From NCBI GenBank assembly GCA_051880495.1, contig JBJEOB010000155.1:1-29813 (forward strand): DNA of 29,813 nucleotides, given 5' to 3'. Below, one piece after another: positions 7,200 through 14,005 of the stretch (positions are counted from its first letter, which is position 1; every line of letters starts with the position of its first letter). The notes beneath the pieces are model-generated. The model was given only the letters and a program-made list of their open reading frames with translations, searched no databases and was not told the origin of the DNA. The stretch comes from MGBC120314 sp051880495. GTDB lineage: Bacteria; Bacillota; Clostridia; Lachnospirales; Lachnospiraceae. A program made the translations under genes and the position numbers.

Positions 7200-9692
7200 T
7201 TAATTAAGTCCAAATCCTGCAAGGATACCTACAAACTCATCTGACTGTGCAAAACCTTCAAGCACTGCATCTCTTGTATATGCGCCTGAATCAAGTAATC
7301 CAACCCATGTGTTGTATCCATCTGCATCACATTCCCTGCCAAGAAATGTTGCGTAAAGATGTCTTACATAATCACCATTGCTTGTTGCCTTAGCTATATA
7401 CTCGTCTGACCTGAAGAAACTCTTTGCTGCCACCTGAGGCGTTATTTGTTTTGTGATTATTATTCTACACCAGTTCTCTACACCTTCTGTTTCAGGTGCT
7501 CTCTGTAAAACATTAAAGTAGCATCTTCCTACAAACATTGTTACATTTGGCTGGATGTTCTTATAATGATTTAACTTATCCATTCTGTTCATTCCATCAA
7601 CCGTACCCTGTTCAATTCCACTGTCTGTACAGATTTTTTTGAACTCATCTGACATTACGAAGCCATGGAACACCTTTTCTACATCAACTCCGGAATTCAT
7701 TGCATCTACCCAATATTTCTTTCCTGATGCATCAGATGCTCTGCCAAGGAATGTATTGTACATAATCTCGACTATCTCTTCATTTGATAGGTTCTTACTC
7801 TCAAATTCAGAAGAAAAGATAAATCCATATCCTATTTCTGCTCCTGTTGTCTTTTTAGACGCAAGCTTATTTGACCAGTCTTCAATTCCTGCCGGGTCTG
7901 CCGGTCTGCCTAATGCCAGTGTATATAATCTTTCAACAAAGGCTTTTATCTGTGTACTGACAGGCTTTGGTGTTACCGTAACCGTACATGTTGCTGACTT
8001 AGTCCCATATTTTGCCGTTATCGTGGCAGTTCCCGGATTCTTCGCCGTGATTGTACCGTTTGACACAGTTGCTACATTGGTGTTGGAACTTGTCCATGTA
8101 ATATCATTAACAGTTAATTTTGACTCGGTATTAGTTAATTTAAGTGCCTGTGTGTTATCAACCGATAATGATACATTGTTTGCGCTAAGTTTTATTGGCA
8201 GCTCAATTTCACATATAAATCCAAGCGAACAGCCTCCAACTACAGCATCATTCCATTGTTTTAAATATGAAAAAATTTCTAAAACAGGCTCCTTCCCTTG
8301 TGCATTATCCGGCTGTCCATCTGCCCAGTTTGTATATGTTACTTTTTCACCTGTTATCCAGCTTAACTGCTTATTGATTAATGTACCGCCAAGATAATAT
8401 CCTCCACGATACTTCTCTCTGTTATGAACCAGTCCTGCAATTGTATCCTGTTCACCCTGACTGGTGATTGTCGCCAAATGTCCGCCCATGGCCTCACATT
8501 TTGCTTTCGCCTCATCCCAGGTCAGTAAATCATCATATACCAGATATTTTGAATTCTTATATATAGTCTGAGCCACCGGATTAAATGTATTTTGCAAGTC
8601 TATACTGTTGTACTCAGACATAGCAAAATTACCGGATGCGTCATATGCATAAATATGTGTGTTATAGAAACCTCGTTCCAAGTTATGATCATAATCATTT
8701 ACTCTAAATACATATCGCCCGTTAACATATGTACCAAGCTGAGTATTATCCCAATTTGCATCCAGGTCATCCTGTCCATTATACTGTGTCCATGTTGGGA
8801 ATGCCACTTTTGCAACGCCCACATTATCTGTCGCCACACAGGAAATTGTATATCCTGCACTGTCTTTTACAAGCTGTACATCGGATATTACCGGAGAAGT
8901 CGTATCAGCGTCCGGCTGATAATTCCTTGCTCTTGTAATTGCCATTGGATATGATGCATTCAAACTCATTGTATGAATTTTTACCATTGCAATATTAGCA
9001 ACCACTCCACTAACCCAATTACAATCCAATACTTTAATCGTATTATTTGCCTCATATGAAAGAAACATTACTGAATGACCATTAACACGTATAACATCCC
9101 CAATTCTAATTCCACTGTTTTGAAGATTTTCCTTTGTAAATGCCTGTCCTTGAGTTCCTAATAAATCCCTGTATACATCACTTGTGCTACTATCTTTTGC
9201 AATATACCATAATGCAAAGTTTGCAAATCCTGCACAAGTCCATGCACTATTAGTTATACTTCCTGTAGGAGAATAATGTCCGGGAAGAAGAGAAACATCA
9301 ACCGTATACCCAAATGTAGACTTAAACCAGTCTGATTGCATAACGTTTGTATTTTTACAATTTGTGCAGCCACTCGCAATAGCATTATTCGTAGCATGAC
9401 CACATGCCCCCTGAGTAACTGTAAACTGGATTCCCGAGCCCACATTTAAATTACCATCATTAATTTTTAATTTCTTTGCCAAGTCCATAATTCTCTCTGT
9501 GACCTGCGCTTCATTTACAATTGGAAGACTTGATGCTTCATCCGACACAATTACATTTTCATCTGTAACAATACTGTTTTCGTCCACTTCCTCAGCAAGA
9601 ACGATATTATCTGAACCCATGACAGATAATATCTCAAAAACACCTATCAATACCGCAAGCATAAATGCAATATATTTTTTTTGTTTTTTCAT
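7200..9692 (-). CDS. secreted mosaic protein: cysteine-peptidase-like, GBS-Bsp-like, C-type lectin, Big2 and four DUF4214 units
   Basis: An 830-residue exported protein with a signal peptide (cleavage likely after VLA, residue 33). Residues 85-255 resemble an NlpC/P60- or CHAP-like papain-fold domain: candidate catalytic C153 in WTCAGFANFALWY, H206 in NGHSVMF and polar D223/N225. A C97-x-H99 and C109-x-x-C112 cluster lies before it. Residues 265-366 look like a GBS Bsp-like repeat (ATDNVGV, YAYDASGN). Residues 378-498 are a C-type-lectin-like domain (WDEAKAKCEAMGGHLATI, NWADGQPDN, WND). Residues 500-573 are a Big2 domain. Residues 582-825 hold four DUF4214-type units, three with an LGR-x-x-D/S-x-x-G-x-x-W core and the fourth (716-765) with a variant QRAPETEGVENW. 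GGAGGT precedes the ATG. It probably acts on or binds wall or surface glycans; the enzyme activity is an inference. Confidence 0.9.
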   Translation of the reverse strand: MKKQKKYIAFMLAVLIGVFEILSVMGSDNIVLAEEVDENSIVTDENVIVSDEASSLPIVNEAQVTERIMDLAKKLKINDGNLNVGSGIQFTVTQGACGHATNNAIASGCTNCKNTNVMQSDWFKSTFGYTVDVSLLPGHYSPTGSITNSAWTCAGFANFALWYIAKDSSTSDVYRDLLGTQGQAFTKENLQNSGIRIGDVIRVNGHSVMFLSYEANNTIKVLDCNWVSGVVANIAMVKIHTMSLNASYPMAITRARNYQPDADTTSPVISDVQLVKDSAGYTISCVATDNVGVAKVAFPTWTQYNGQDDLDANWDNTQLGTYVNGRYVFRVNDYDHNLERGFYNTHIYAYDASGNFAMSEYNSIDLQNTFNPVAQTIYKNSKYLVYDDLLTWDEAKAKCEAMGGHLATITSQGEQDTIAGLVHNREKYRGGYYLGGTLINKQLSWITGEKVTYTNWADGQPDNAQGKEPVLEIFSYLKQWNDAVVGGCSLGFICEIELPIKLSANNVSLSVDNTQALKLTNTESKLTVNDITWTSSNTNVATVSNGTITAKNPGTATITAKYGTKSATCTVTVTPKPVSTQIKAFVERLYTLALGRPADPAGIEDWSNKLASKKTTGAEIGYGFIFSSEFESKNLSNEEIVEIMYNTFLGRASDASGKKYWVDAMNSGVDVEKVFHGFVMSDEFKKICTDSGIEQGTVDGMNRMDKLNHYKNIQPNVTMFVGRCYFNVLQRAPETEGVENWCRIIITKQITPQVAAKSFFRSDEYIAKATSNGDYVRHLYATFLGRECDADGYNTWVGLLDSGAYTRDAVLEGFAQSDEFVGILAGFGLN

Positions 9693-9801
9693 ATCTTTTT
9701 ACCTCCGTGCTCTAAAAATTTTTCTCACATGCTTTTAAAAATAAATTACCATAAATACATAGACGAAAATACCCGATTGTAAAAACTGGTACTTTTTTTG
9801 T

Positions 9802-9864
9802 AAAAAAAAGCTATTCTCCGGAAGAGATGTCATCAAGTGTGACACTCTCTTTCAGAGAATAGCC
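9802..9864 (-). terminator. strong intrinsic terminator of the toxin-antitoxin operon
   Basis: Outer arms GAGAATAGC (9855-9863) and GCTATTCTC (9810-9818) plus inner TGTCA/TGACA and AGAG/CTCT pairing make a hairpin of more than 50 bases, followed on the minus strand by eight T (9802-9809). It starts 12 bases after the toxin stop. Bases 9693-9801, upstream of the mosaic protein, hold only a weak TTTACA -35-like element and no clear -10. Confidence 0.9.
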
Positions 9865-9875
9865 TTATTAATTTT

Positions 9876-10202
9876 CTATTCCATATAATTTTTAAACTGG
9901 TTATCAACATCCCTGCCTGCATACATAACACGGATGACAGTCACAACCCGTGCTTCCTTATCCGCAATATAAAACACCAGATAGTTATTAACAGGCATTA
10001 TCCTTAGTCCCCTGCCATGCCATGGTTCTTCTTCATAGAGTCTAAATTTTTCCGGGAATTTCTCAAGTCCTATAATGTGTTTCTCTAATCGTTCAAGCTG
10101 TGCTGCCGCATTCTCCGGTGCAAGCAAATCAAAAGCAATATACTCATATATCTCTCTTAAATCAGCATCTGCCTGATTTGTGGTAGTTACCTCATAAATC
10201 AT
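9876..10202 (-). CDS. RelE/ParE superfamily toxin
   Basis: A 108-residue protein with the RelE/ParE layout: ADADLREIYEYIAFDLLAPENA helix, LEKFPEKFRLYEEEP turn, then the beta strands LRIMPVNNYLVFYIADKEARVVTVIRVMYAGRD. RelE members cut mRNA on the ribosome and ParE members inhibit gyrase; the RxMPVxNYLVFY/VxRVxYxxRD strands are shared, so the target cannot be decided. The start overlaps the antitoxin stop by four bases (ATGA), giving coupled translation. A strong terminator follows. Length is normal and nothing looks disrupted. Confidence 0.92.
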   Translation of the reverse strand: MIYEVTTTNQADADLREIYEYIAFDLLAPENAAAQLERLEKHIIGLEKFPEKFRLYEEEPWHGRGLRIMPVNNYLVFYIADKEARVVTVIRVMYAGRDVDNQFKNYME

Positions 10203-10507
10203 ATTCCGTAATCTTTACGAATATCAGCAAATGCCTTTTTCACAGGTTTCGTTCTACCCGCAATCATATCCGTATATCCTTTCTCCAACTCTGCATTTAA
10301 TTCCTCTTCAGCCAGTTCTGCCACATTAACAGGTCGTGCCGTAGGTATTTTTACTTCAAACGGAAGCCCTCTGTTTAAAATAATCTGTTTATAAAACATA
10401 TTAATGGCATTAGATGCAGGAATACCAAGTGCCGACAAAATGTTTTCTGCCTGTTCCTTCACATCTGGCTCTATTCTTGCATATAAATTAGCTGATTTTG
10501 CTGCCAT
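10199..10507 (-). CDS. RelB/DinJ family antitoxin
   Basis: A 102-residue protein with an N-terminal ribbon-helix-helix type domain (ANLYARIEPDVKEQAENILSALGIPASNAINMFYKQII, with the RGLPFEV segment afterwards) that is diagnostic for RelB/DinJ, and a C-terminal charged tail that would neutralise the toxin. I place the start at the ATG 10505-10507 because AAAGGAGAG lies about 9 bases before it; a TTG seven codons upstream would consume that ribosome site. It precedes and overlaps the RelE/ParE toxin gene. Autoregulation through the palindrome in its promoter is expected for this family. Confidence 0.93.
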   Translation of the reverse strand: MAAKSANLYARIEPDVKEQAENILSALGIPASNAINMFYKQIILNRGLPFEVKIPTARPVNVAELAEEELNAELEKGYTDMIAGRTKPVKKAFADIRKDYGI

Positions 10508-10555
10508 AACTTTACTCTCCTTTTTCAAATCTCAGTATTCCCTTTTATCAGATAT

Positions 10556-10584
10556 ATTATACTAAAATGTGCGCACAATAGCAA
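10556..10584 (-). promoter_or_regulatory. toxin-antitoxin promoter with operator palindrome in the spacer
   Basis: Minus-strand -35 TTGCTA (10579-10584), 17-bp spacer, -10 TATAAT (10556-10561). The spacer contains the perfect 10-bp palindrome TGTGCGCACA (10568-10577), well placed for a RelB-type dimer to block RNA polymerase. Both elements are seen directly; the binding is inferred. Confidence 0.75.
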
Positions 10585-10595
10585 TACATTCCCAT

Positions 10596-11303
10596 TCAAA
10601 TATTACTGATATATCCCAGAAACTTTTCCTTCGTTTCATGATAACGGTTTCGACTCACCGTTACTTCCATTCCGTTTTTCAAAAGAATTCGGTCATTCTG
10701 CAGTTCCTTGATGTAGCGCATGTTGACGATACAGCTTTTATGGCACTGTACAAATCCCTCCCCTACCTTTTCCAGCATGGTTGATATCTTGTCATAGGTC
10801 TCGTACTCCTGATTCCGGCATACGATACGGATTTTTCTTTTCTCGCTTTCCATATACAGCACATCACAAATCGGAAGACTGATGACTCTTCCGGCATTCT
10901 GTATCACAAGAACATTCAGCATCAAAGCTTTCAGATTGTCGAATGCTTTATCCAAAGCATTTTTTAATTTTGCTTCATCAACCGGCTTTTTCAGAAAATA
11001 AACATGCTCCGTCTCATAGACATCCACACAGTATTCCACATATCCCGTAATATAAATTATCTGAATAGAACCATTGATGGAAAGAATCTGCTTTACCACA
11101 TCAATTCCGTTAGCTGAATCTCCCTCCAGAAAAATATCAGATACCAGGATATCTATTTTCTTTCCACTCTGCGCCATGGATATCAGCTCATTTCTTGAGG
11201 AAATTGTAGTAATTCTGATTTCCTTGCTACAGTTTCTTTCAACCATTTCCTTTAACATATCGCATTGAAGCTTATCATCATCAAAAATCACGATTTCAAA
11301 CAT
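10596..11303 (-). CDS. LytTR-family response regulator
   Basis: A 235-residue two-domain regulator. The receiver domain (about 1-120) has the acidic pocket D8/D9/D10, phosphoacceptor D56 in LVSDIFLEGD, T86 and the K105-K106-P motif. The C-terminal LytTR DNA-binding domain (about 133-233) contains DVLYMESEKRKIRIV and FVQCHKSCIVNMRYIKEL, as in AgrA-type regulators that bind direct repeats. The ATG at 11301-11303 has GGAGG about 10 bases upstream. Any longer reading through the N gap is an artefact. The kinase reading frame coming out of the gap overlaps this start by eight bases. Target genes are not visible. Confidence 0.95.
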   Translation of the reverse strand: MFEIVIFDDDKLQCDMLKEMVERNCSKEIRITTISSRNELISMAQSGKKIDILVSDIFLEGDSANGIDVVKQILSINGSIQIIYITGYVEYCVDVYETEHVYFLKKPVDEAKLKNALDKAFDNLKALMLNVLVIQNAGRVISLPICDVLYMESEKRKIRIVCRNQEYETYDKISTMLEKVGEGFVQCHKSCIVNMRYIKELQNDRILLKNGMEVTVSRNRYHETKEKFLGYISNI

Positions 11304-12147
11304 GATTGAAAACCTCCGGGTGTTTTTGCNNNNNNNNNNNNNNNNNNNNNNNNNNNNNNNNNNNNNNNNNNNNNNNNNNNNNNNNNNNNNNNNNNNNNNN
11401 NNNNNNNNNNNNNNNNNNNNNNNNNNNNNGTTCCTCTTCACGGTTTTTCTGGTGTTCAAGCTGTAACCGTAACTGTCCTTCCTTCGATTGCTCCAATTCC
11501 TTTTTACCGGATTCGTTCAAAAGTACGTACATTAACCATTCCAGAAAAAAATTTAGTATAGATATTCCCAAAATAATGAATGCAACCCCTATAGTCATAT
11601 CCCGATTCCAGAAGGAAGAAAGGCAAAAATAAAAAAACATACTCTGAACAACAAGAAGTGGAACAAATATAATAAAATCTGATGTTTGTTTATTGTTTAC
11701 TTTCATCCAAATATGGAAGAGAATGCTAATTATGATGAAAAAGATTCCCAGAAAACCCAAGCGAATCAAAATCAACAGTAATGGTTTTTGCATCAGAACA
11801 TAATAGCTTTTCCCTGCAATCATAAAAGTAATAATTGCACTGACTCCTTCACTCAGATCAGATGCTAAAAGATTGATTCCTCCCCATACAATTGCCTTTA
11901 CATATCCTGAATCCACAAAAAGAACGGCATAAAAGACCGTAAAAAAAATCGCAATGATAATCCGAACCCATGTATCAATTACTCCGATGCAGTTTAGATA
12001 CATAATGAGCGCACACACAATCCCTGACGATAATAAGTAAAATGCCTTTCTCTTAATGCCAAGTGCCTTCACATTATAATAAAATGACAGGATTGTAGGA
12101 AACATGATTGTCAGCACATTCAATAATGGATCCACTTCCGGATTCAT
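11296..12147 (-). CDS. AgrC-like multi-spanning sensor kinase, interrupted by assembly gap
   Basis: The visible part is the first 239 codons (12147 down to 11430): six to seven membrane segments over about residues 10-213, then a coiled-coil linker (ELEQSKEGQLRLQLEHQKNR) that enters the gap. This is the layout of AgrC/GHKL-type sensor kinases. The phosphoacceptor and ATPase domains would lie in the unsequenced part. On the far side of the gap one frame (QKHPEVFNHV, stop at 11296-11298) ends across the regulator start and is a plausible C-terminus. A family protein of about 430-450 residues would need roughly 600 bp, so the 100 N are probably a placeholder. The start overlaps the preceding gene by four bases. 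Confidence 0.75.
   Translation of the reverse strand: MNPEVDPLLNVLTIMFPTILSFYYNVKALGIKRKAFYLLSSGIVCALIMYLNCIGVIDTWVRIIIAIFFTVFYAVLFVDSGYVKAIVWGGINLLASDLSEGVSAIITFMIAGKSYYVLMQKPLLLILIRLGFLGIFFIIISILFHIWMKVNNKQTSDFIIFVPLLVVQSMFFYFCLSSFWNRDMTIGVAFIILGISILNFFLEWLMYVLLNESGKKELEQSKEGQLRLQLEHQKNREEEXXXXXXXXXXXXXXXXXXXXXXXXXXXXXXXXXXQKHPEVFNHV
11330..11429. other. 100-N assembly gap
   Basis: Exactly 100 N, the conventional length for a gap of unknown size. It removes the catalytic part of the sensor kinase and leaves the true distance between kinase and regulator unknown. Confidence 0.99.
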
Positions 12148-12575
12148 AACTCAACCTCACATATCTTCTCATTCAGCGTATCAATCAACTCTCCGGCCTC
12201 CTGATACTCTCCACGGTCAATCAGCACATAAATAGTCTGCATATAATTTCCAAAATCATGACGAAATCTGGATGTTTTCTCCAAATGTTCAATAATCGCA
12301 TCATAATGCCGAAGCTGTTCTTCCAGTTCCTGATTCAATAAAAGATTCTTCTGTTCACTAATCTTTCTCTCCTGCATCTGAACCGCAGAAAGAAACAGAA
12401 TCACATCAGCAATTACACATAGAATCACAAAAATAACCGGAATCCAGTACCAGTTAATCGAATCATAATCCGCTGATCTTGCAAACCTGGTAATGATACT
12501 AATAAAAACCGCCTGTGATAACATCACAATCACAAATAACAACAGTACCTTCTTATTTTGAAATAACCTTTTCAT
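12144..12575 (-). CDS. short membrane protein with histidine-kinase phosphoacceptor helix but no ATPase domain
   Basis: A 143-residue protein with two membrane segments (about 9-29 and 43-64), a coiled coil (67-100) and then FRHDFGNYMQTIYVLIDRGE, the dimerisation/phosphoacceptor motif of AgrC/Spo0B-type kinases with candidate phosphohistidine H106. It ends at VEL, about 37 residues after the histidine, where a kinase would continue into its GHKL ATPase domain. The stop overlaps the ATG of the next kinase gene by four bases and GGAGG precedes its own ATG, so it looks like a genuine coupled gene and not a decaying remnant. It could be a phosphotransfer partner, an accessory dimerisation subunit or an early truncation of a duplicated kinase. 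Confidence 0.8.
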   Translation of the reverse strand: MKRLFQNKKVLLLFVIVMLSQAVFISIITRFARSADYDSINWYWIPVIFVILCVIADVILFLSAVQMQERKISEQKNLLLNQELEEQLRHYDAIIEHLEKTSRFRHDFGNYMQTIYVLIDRGEYQEAGELIDTLNEKICEVEL

Positions 12576-12624
12576 TCGTGTTCCTCCAAACTATGTTTCC
12601 TCAACATAAAATTTTGTCATTTAT

Positions 12625-13215
12625 TTAGTTTTCCCTATACACACTATAGTCGCGCTCCAACAGAAGCTCGCACGTAATTTTCTTCGCCGTTTCCTTGCCC
12701 ATTTTCTCGATAATAAGCTCCCGTAGCTCGCGTTTGTTACGCGTTGTGACTCCGCCTAATTTGTTGGATTTGACTACTGAGGATAATTCAGAACGCCACA
12801 GAAGGCTCATCTGGTTTTTAAGTTTTGTCGTCGGCCGCTCCTTCGGGTTGCGGGAGGCTTCGCGAAACATCTCGATGTGAAGCTTTCCGTTTTCATCCTT
12901 GGCAATATCATATATTCCCCAGTGATTTGGGACGGCATCCTCAATCCGGTCGATGTAATGGACACCGGTCACGATATAACATTTATCGCAAAAGCGCTCG
13001 TAATTCTTAACCTGGGTAACGAGACGTGCAAGACTGTCCTTATCACTCTTAATTTCAAATCCGAGGATTTCATCTTCCGTGACCATTATTGCATCTGCCC
13101 GACTTTTGCCAATCACGAGTTCCTCAAATATTCTAAGCCGCGCCCCTGTATTTTCATAAGTTTCAAATAATACTTCCCTCATCTCGGGATCATTAAGTTT
13201 TTCTTCATTTTTCAT
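12625..13215 (-). CDS. sce7726/MmcB-like PD-(D/E)XK nuclease-fold protein
   Basis: A 196-residue cytoplasmic protein. Residues 40-60 hold the restriction-endonuclease-like core: D41 in SRADAIMV, then E54-I-K56 in LGFEIKSDKDSL, with the following helix LARLVTQVKNYERFCDKCYIVTG. This pattern is what I remember of the sce7726 family, related to MmcB-type DNA-repair proteins. The metal-binding D and ExK are intact, so nuclease activity is possible but unproven. It begins 11 bases after the TetR stop with an AGGGA ribosome site and precedes the signalling trio by 49 bases without a visible terminator. Confidence 0.82.
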   Translation of the reverse strand: MKNEEKLNDPEMREVLFETYENTGARLRIFEELVIGKSRADAIMVTEDEILGFEIKSDKDSLARLVTQVKNYERFCDKCYIVTGVHYIDRIEDAVPNHWGIYDIAKDENGKLHIEMFREASRNPKERPTTKLKNQMSLLWRSELSSVVKSNKLGGVTTRNKRELRELIIEKMGKETAKKITCELLLERDYSVYREN

Positions 13216-13226
13216 GTGATAATTCC

Positions 13227-13832
13227 CTAAGAAACCCTGAATACCTCAATTATGCTGCGTATGCACTTAAACAGATAGGGTTTATATTCCTCAAAATTAA
13301 CCGGCTCGCTCTTTAAAATTACCGTATGACAGGTACTGCTTACCAGTTCAAATATCGTATACAGCATCAAACTTGGATTTTCCCATTTAGAGCCATCCGA
13401 CTCAAGCATTTTGTAGTAAAGGGCAGGTATATCCAACTCGCTTTTGATATCTTCCCTGGACAAGGCTCTTGAAATGAAGCCATATGAAAGATTCTTATTT
13501 ATGAATTTGAGCAGGCGTGTATCAAGCGTTAACCGGTCAAGCAAATCATTTGCAATAAAAATAATCTTTTCCTCGACGGTATCAACCTCTGTATGCTTTT
13601 CCAGTTCCTCAATCGATGCAGCAAGAAGCTGCTCTGCCTTCTGGGCCACCAGTTTCTCAATCAGATCATCCTTGTCCTTAAAATATGAATAAAATGTTCC
13701 TTTTGCCACACCCGCATTGTTTACAATGTCAGAAATTGTTGTGTTTGGAATTCCCTTGTTAATAAAAAGAGAAAACGCATGTGATAAAAGTGCAGTTCTC
13801 TTTTTTTGTTTATTTTCTTCCGCTTTTCCCAT
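13227..13832 (-). CDS. TetR family transcriptional repressor
   Basis: A 201-residue regulator with the N-terminal TetR helix-turn-helix (about residues 14-60, including TTISDIVNNAGVAKGTFYSY and FKDKDDLIEKLV) and an all-helical ligand domain that I cannot assign to a ligand. I prefer the ATG at 13830-13832, which follows GGGAG, to the ATG six codons upstream, which has no ribosome site. It is divergent from the MMPL exporter, whose promoter carries three copies of a 13-bp dyad. It therefore most likely represses that operon and possibly itself, with release by an exported compound. Confidence 0.93.
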   Translation of the reverse strand: MGKAEENKQKKRTALLSHAFSLFINKGIPNTTISDIVNNAGVAKGTFYSYFKDKDDLIEKLVAQKAEQLLAASIEELEKHTEVDTVEEKIIFIANDLLDRLTLDTRLLKFINKNLSYGFISRALSREDIKSELDIPALYYKMLESDGSKWENPSLMLYTIFELVSSTCHTVILKSEPVNFEEYKPYLFKCIRSIIEVFRVS

Positions 13833-13867
13833 ATTTACGCGTTCTCCCATCTGTCAATCTGTAAATA

Positions 13868-13895
13868 ATCTTAACATATGAGACAAATTTTGCAA
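13868..13895 (-). promoter_or_regulatory. TetR gene promoter
   Basis: Minus-strand TTGCAA (13890-13895), 16-bp spacer, TAAGAT (13868-13873) with TG one base upstream of the -10 (extended -10). The nearest operator begins 18 bp upstream of the -35, so the effect of TetR on its own gene may be weaker than on the divergent operon. Confidence 0.5.
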
Positions 13896-13913
13896 TACTA
13901 AAAATAAAATTTT

Positions 13914-13989
13914 TGACTTTTGGTCATTTTATTATTGACTATTGGTCAATTATTTGCTATATTGTGAAACAAGAAATGACCATTGGTCA
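13914..13989 (+). promoter_or_regulatory. MMPL operon promoter with three TetR operator dyads
   Basis: -35 TTGACT (13935-13940), 17-bp spacer, -10 TATATT (13958-13963). Three 13-bp sites share TGAC-N3-TGGTCA: TGACTTTTGGTCA (13914-13926), TGACTATTGGTCA (13936-13948, on the -35) and TGACCATTGGTCA (13977-13989, just before the ribosome site). The third is an almost perfect palindrome. Starts are 22 and 41 bp apart, close to two and four helical turns. Sites are seen directly; TetR binding is inferred from the divergent gene. Confidence 0.85.
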
Positions 13990-14005
13990 AAAATAGGAGG
14001 AGAAT

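Noticed and set aside
7639..8397. 252-codon open frame on the plus strand
   Set aside because: Antisense shadow of the mosaic secreted protein, with no ribosome site or domain.
9693..9801. Promoter for the mosaic secreted protein
   Set aside because: A TTTACA hexamer is present but the best -10 at a suitable distance (TATGTA) is poor; the promoter is not assignable by eye.
10508..10528. Seven-codon N-terminal extension of the antitoxin from a TTG
   Set aside because: The extension would be encoded by the ribosome site of the ATG at 10507.
10596..11459. Longer response-regulator reading through the N gap
   Set aside because: The extension depends on an arbitrary 100-N filler; the ATG at 11303 has a proper ribosome site and the receiver domain starts directly there.
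12144..12575. Short kinase-like gene as a pseudogene
   Set aside because: It has a good ribosome site, no internal stop and a four-base ATGA overlap with the next gene, which favours a functional gene. A truncation that became fixed is not excluded.
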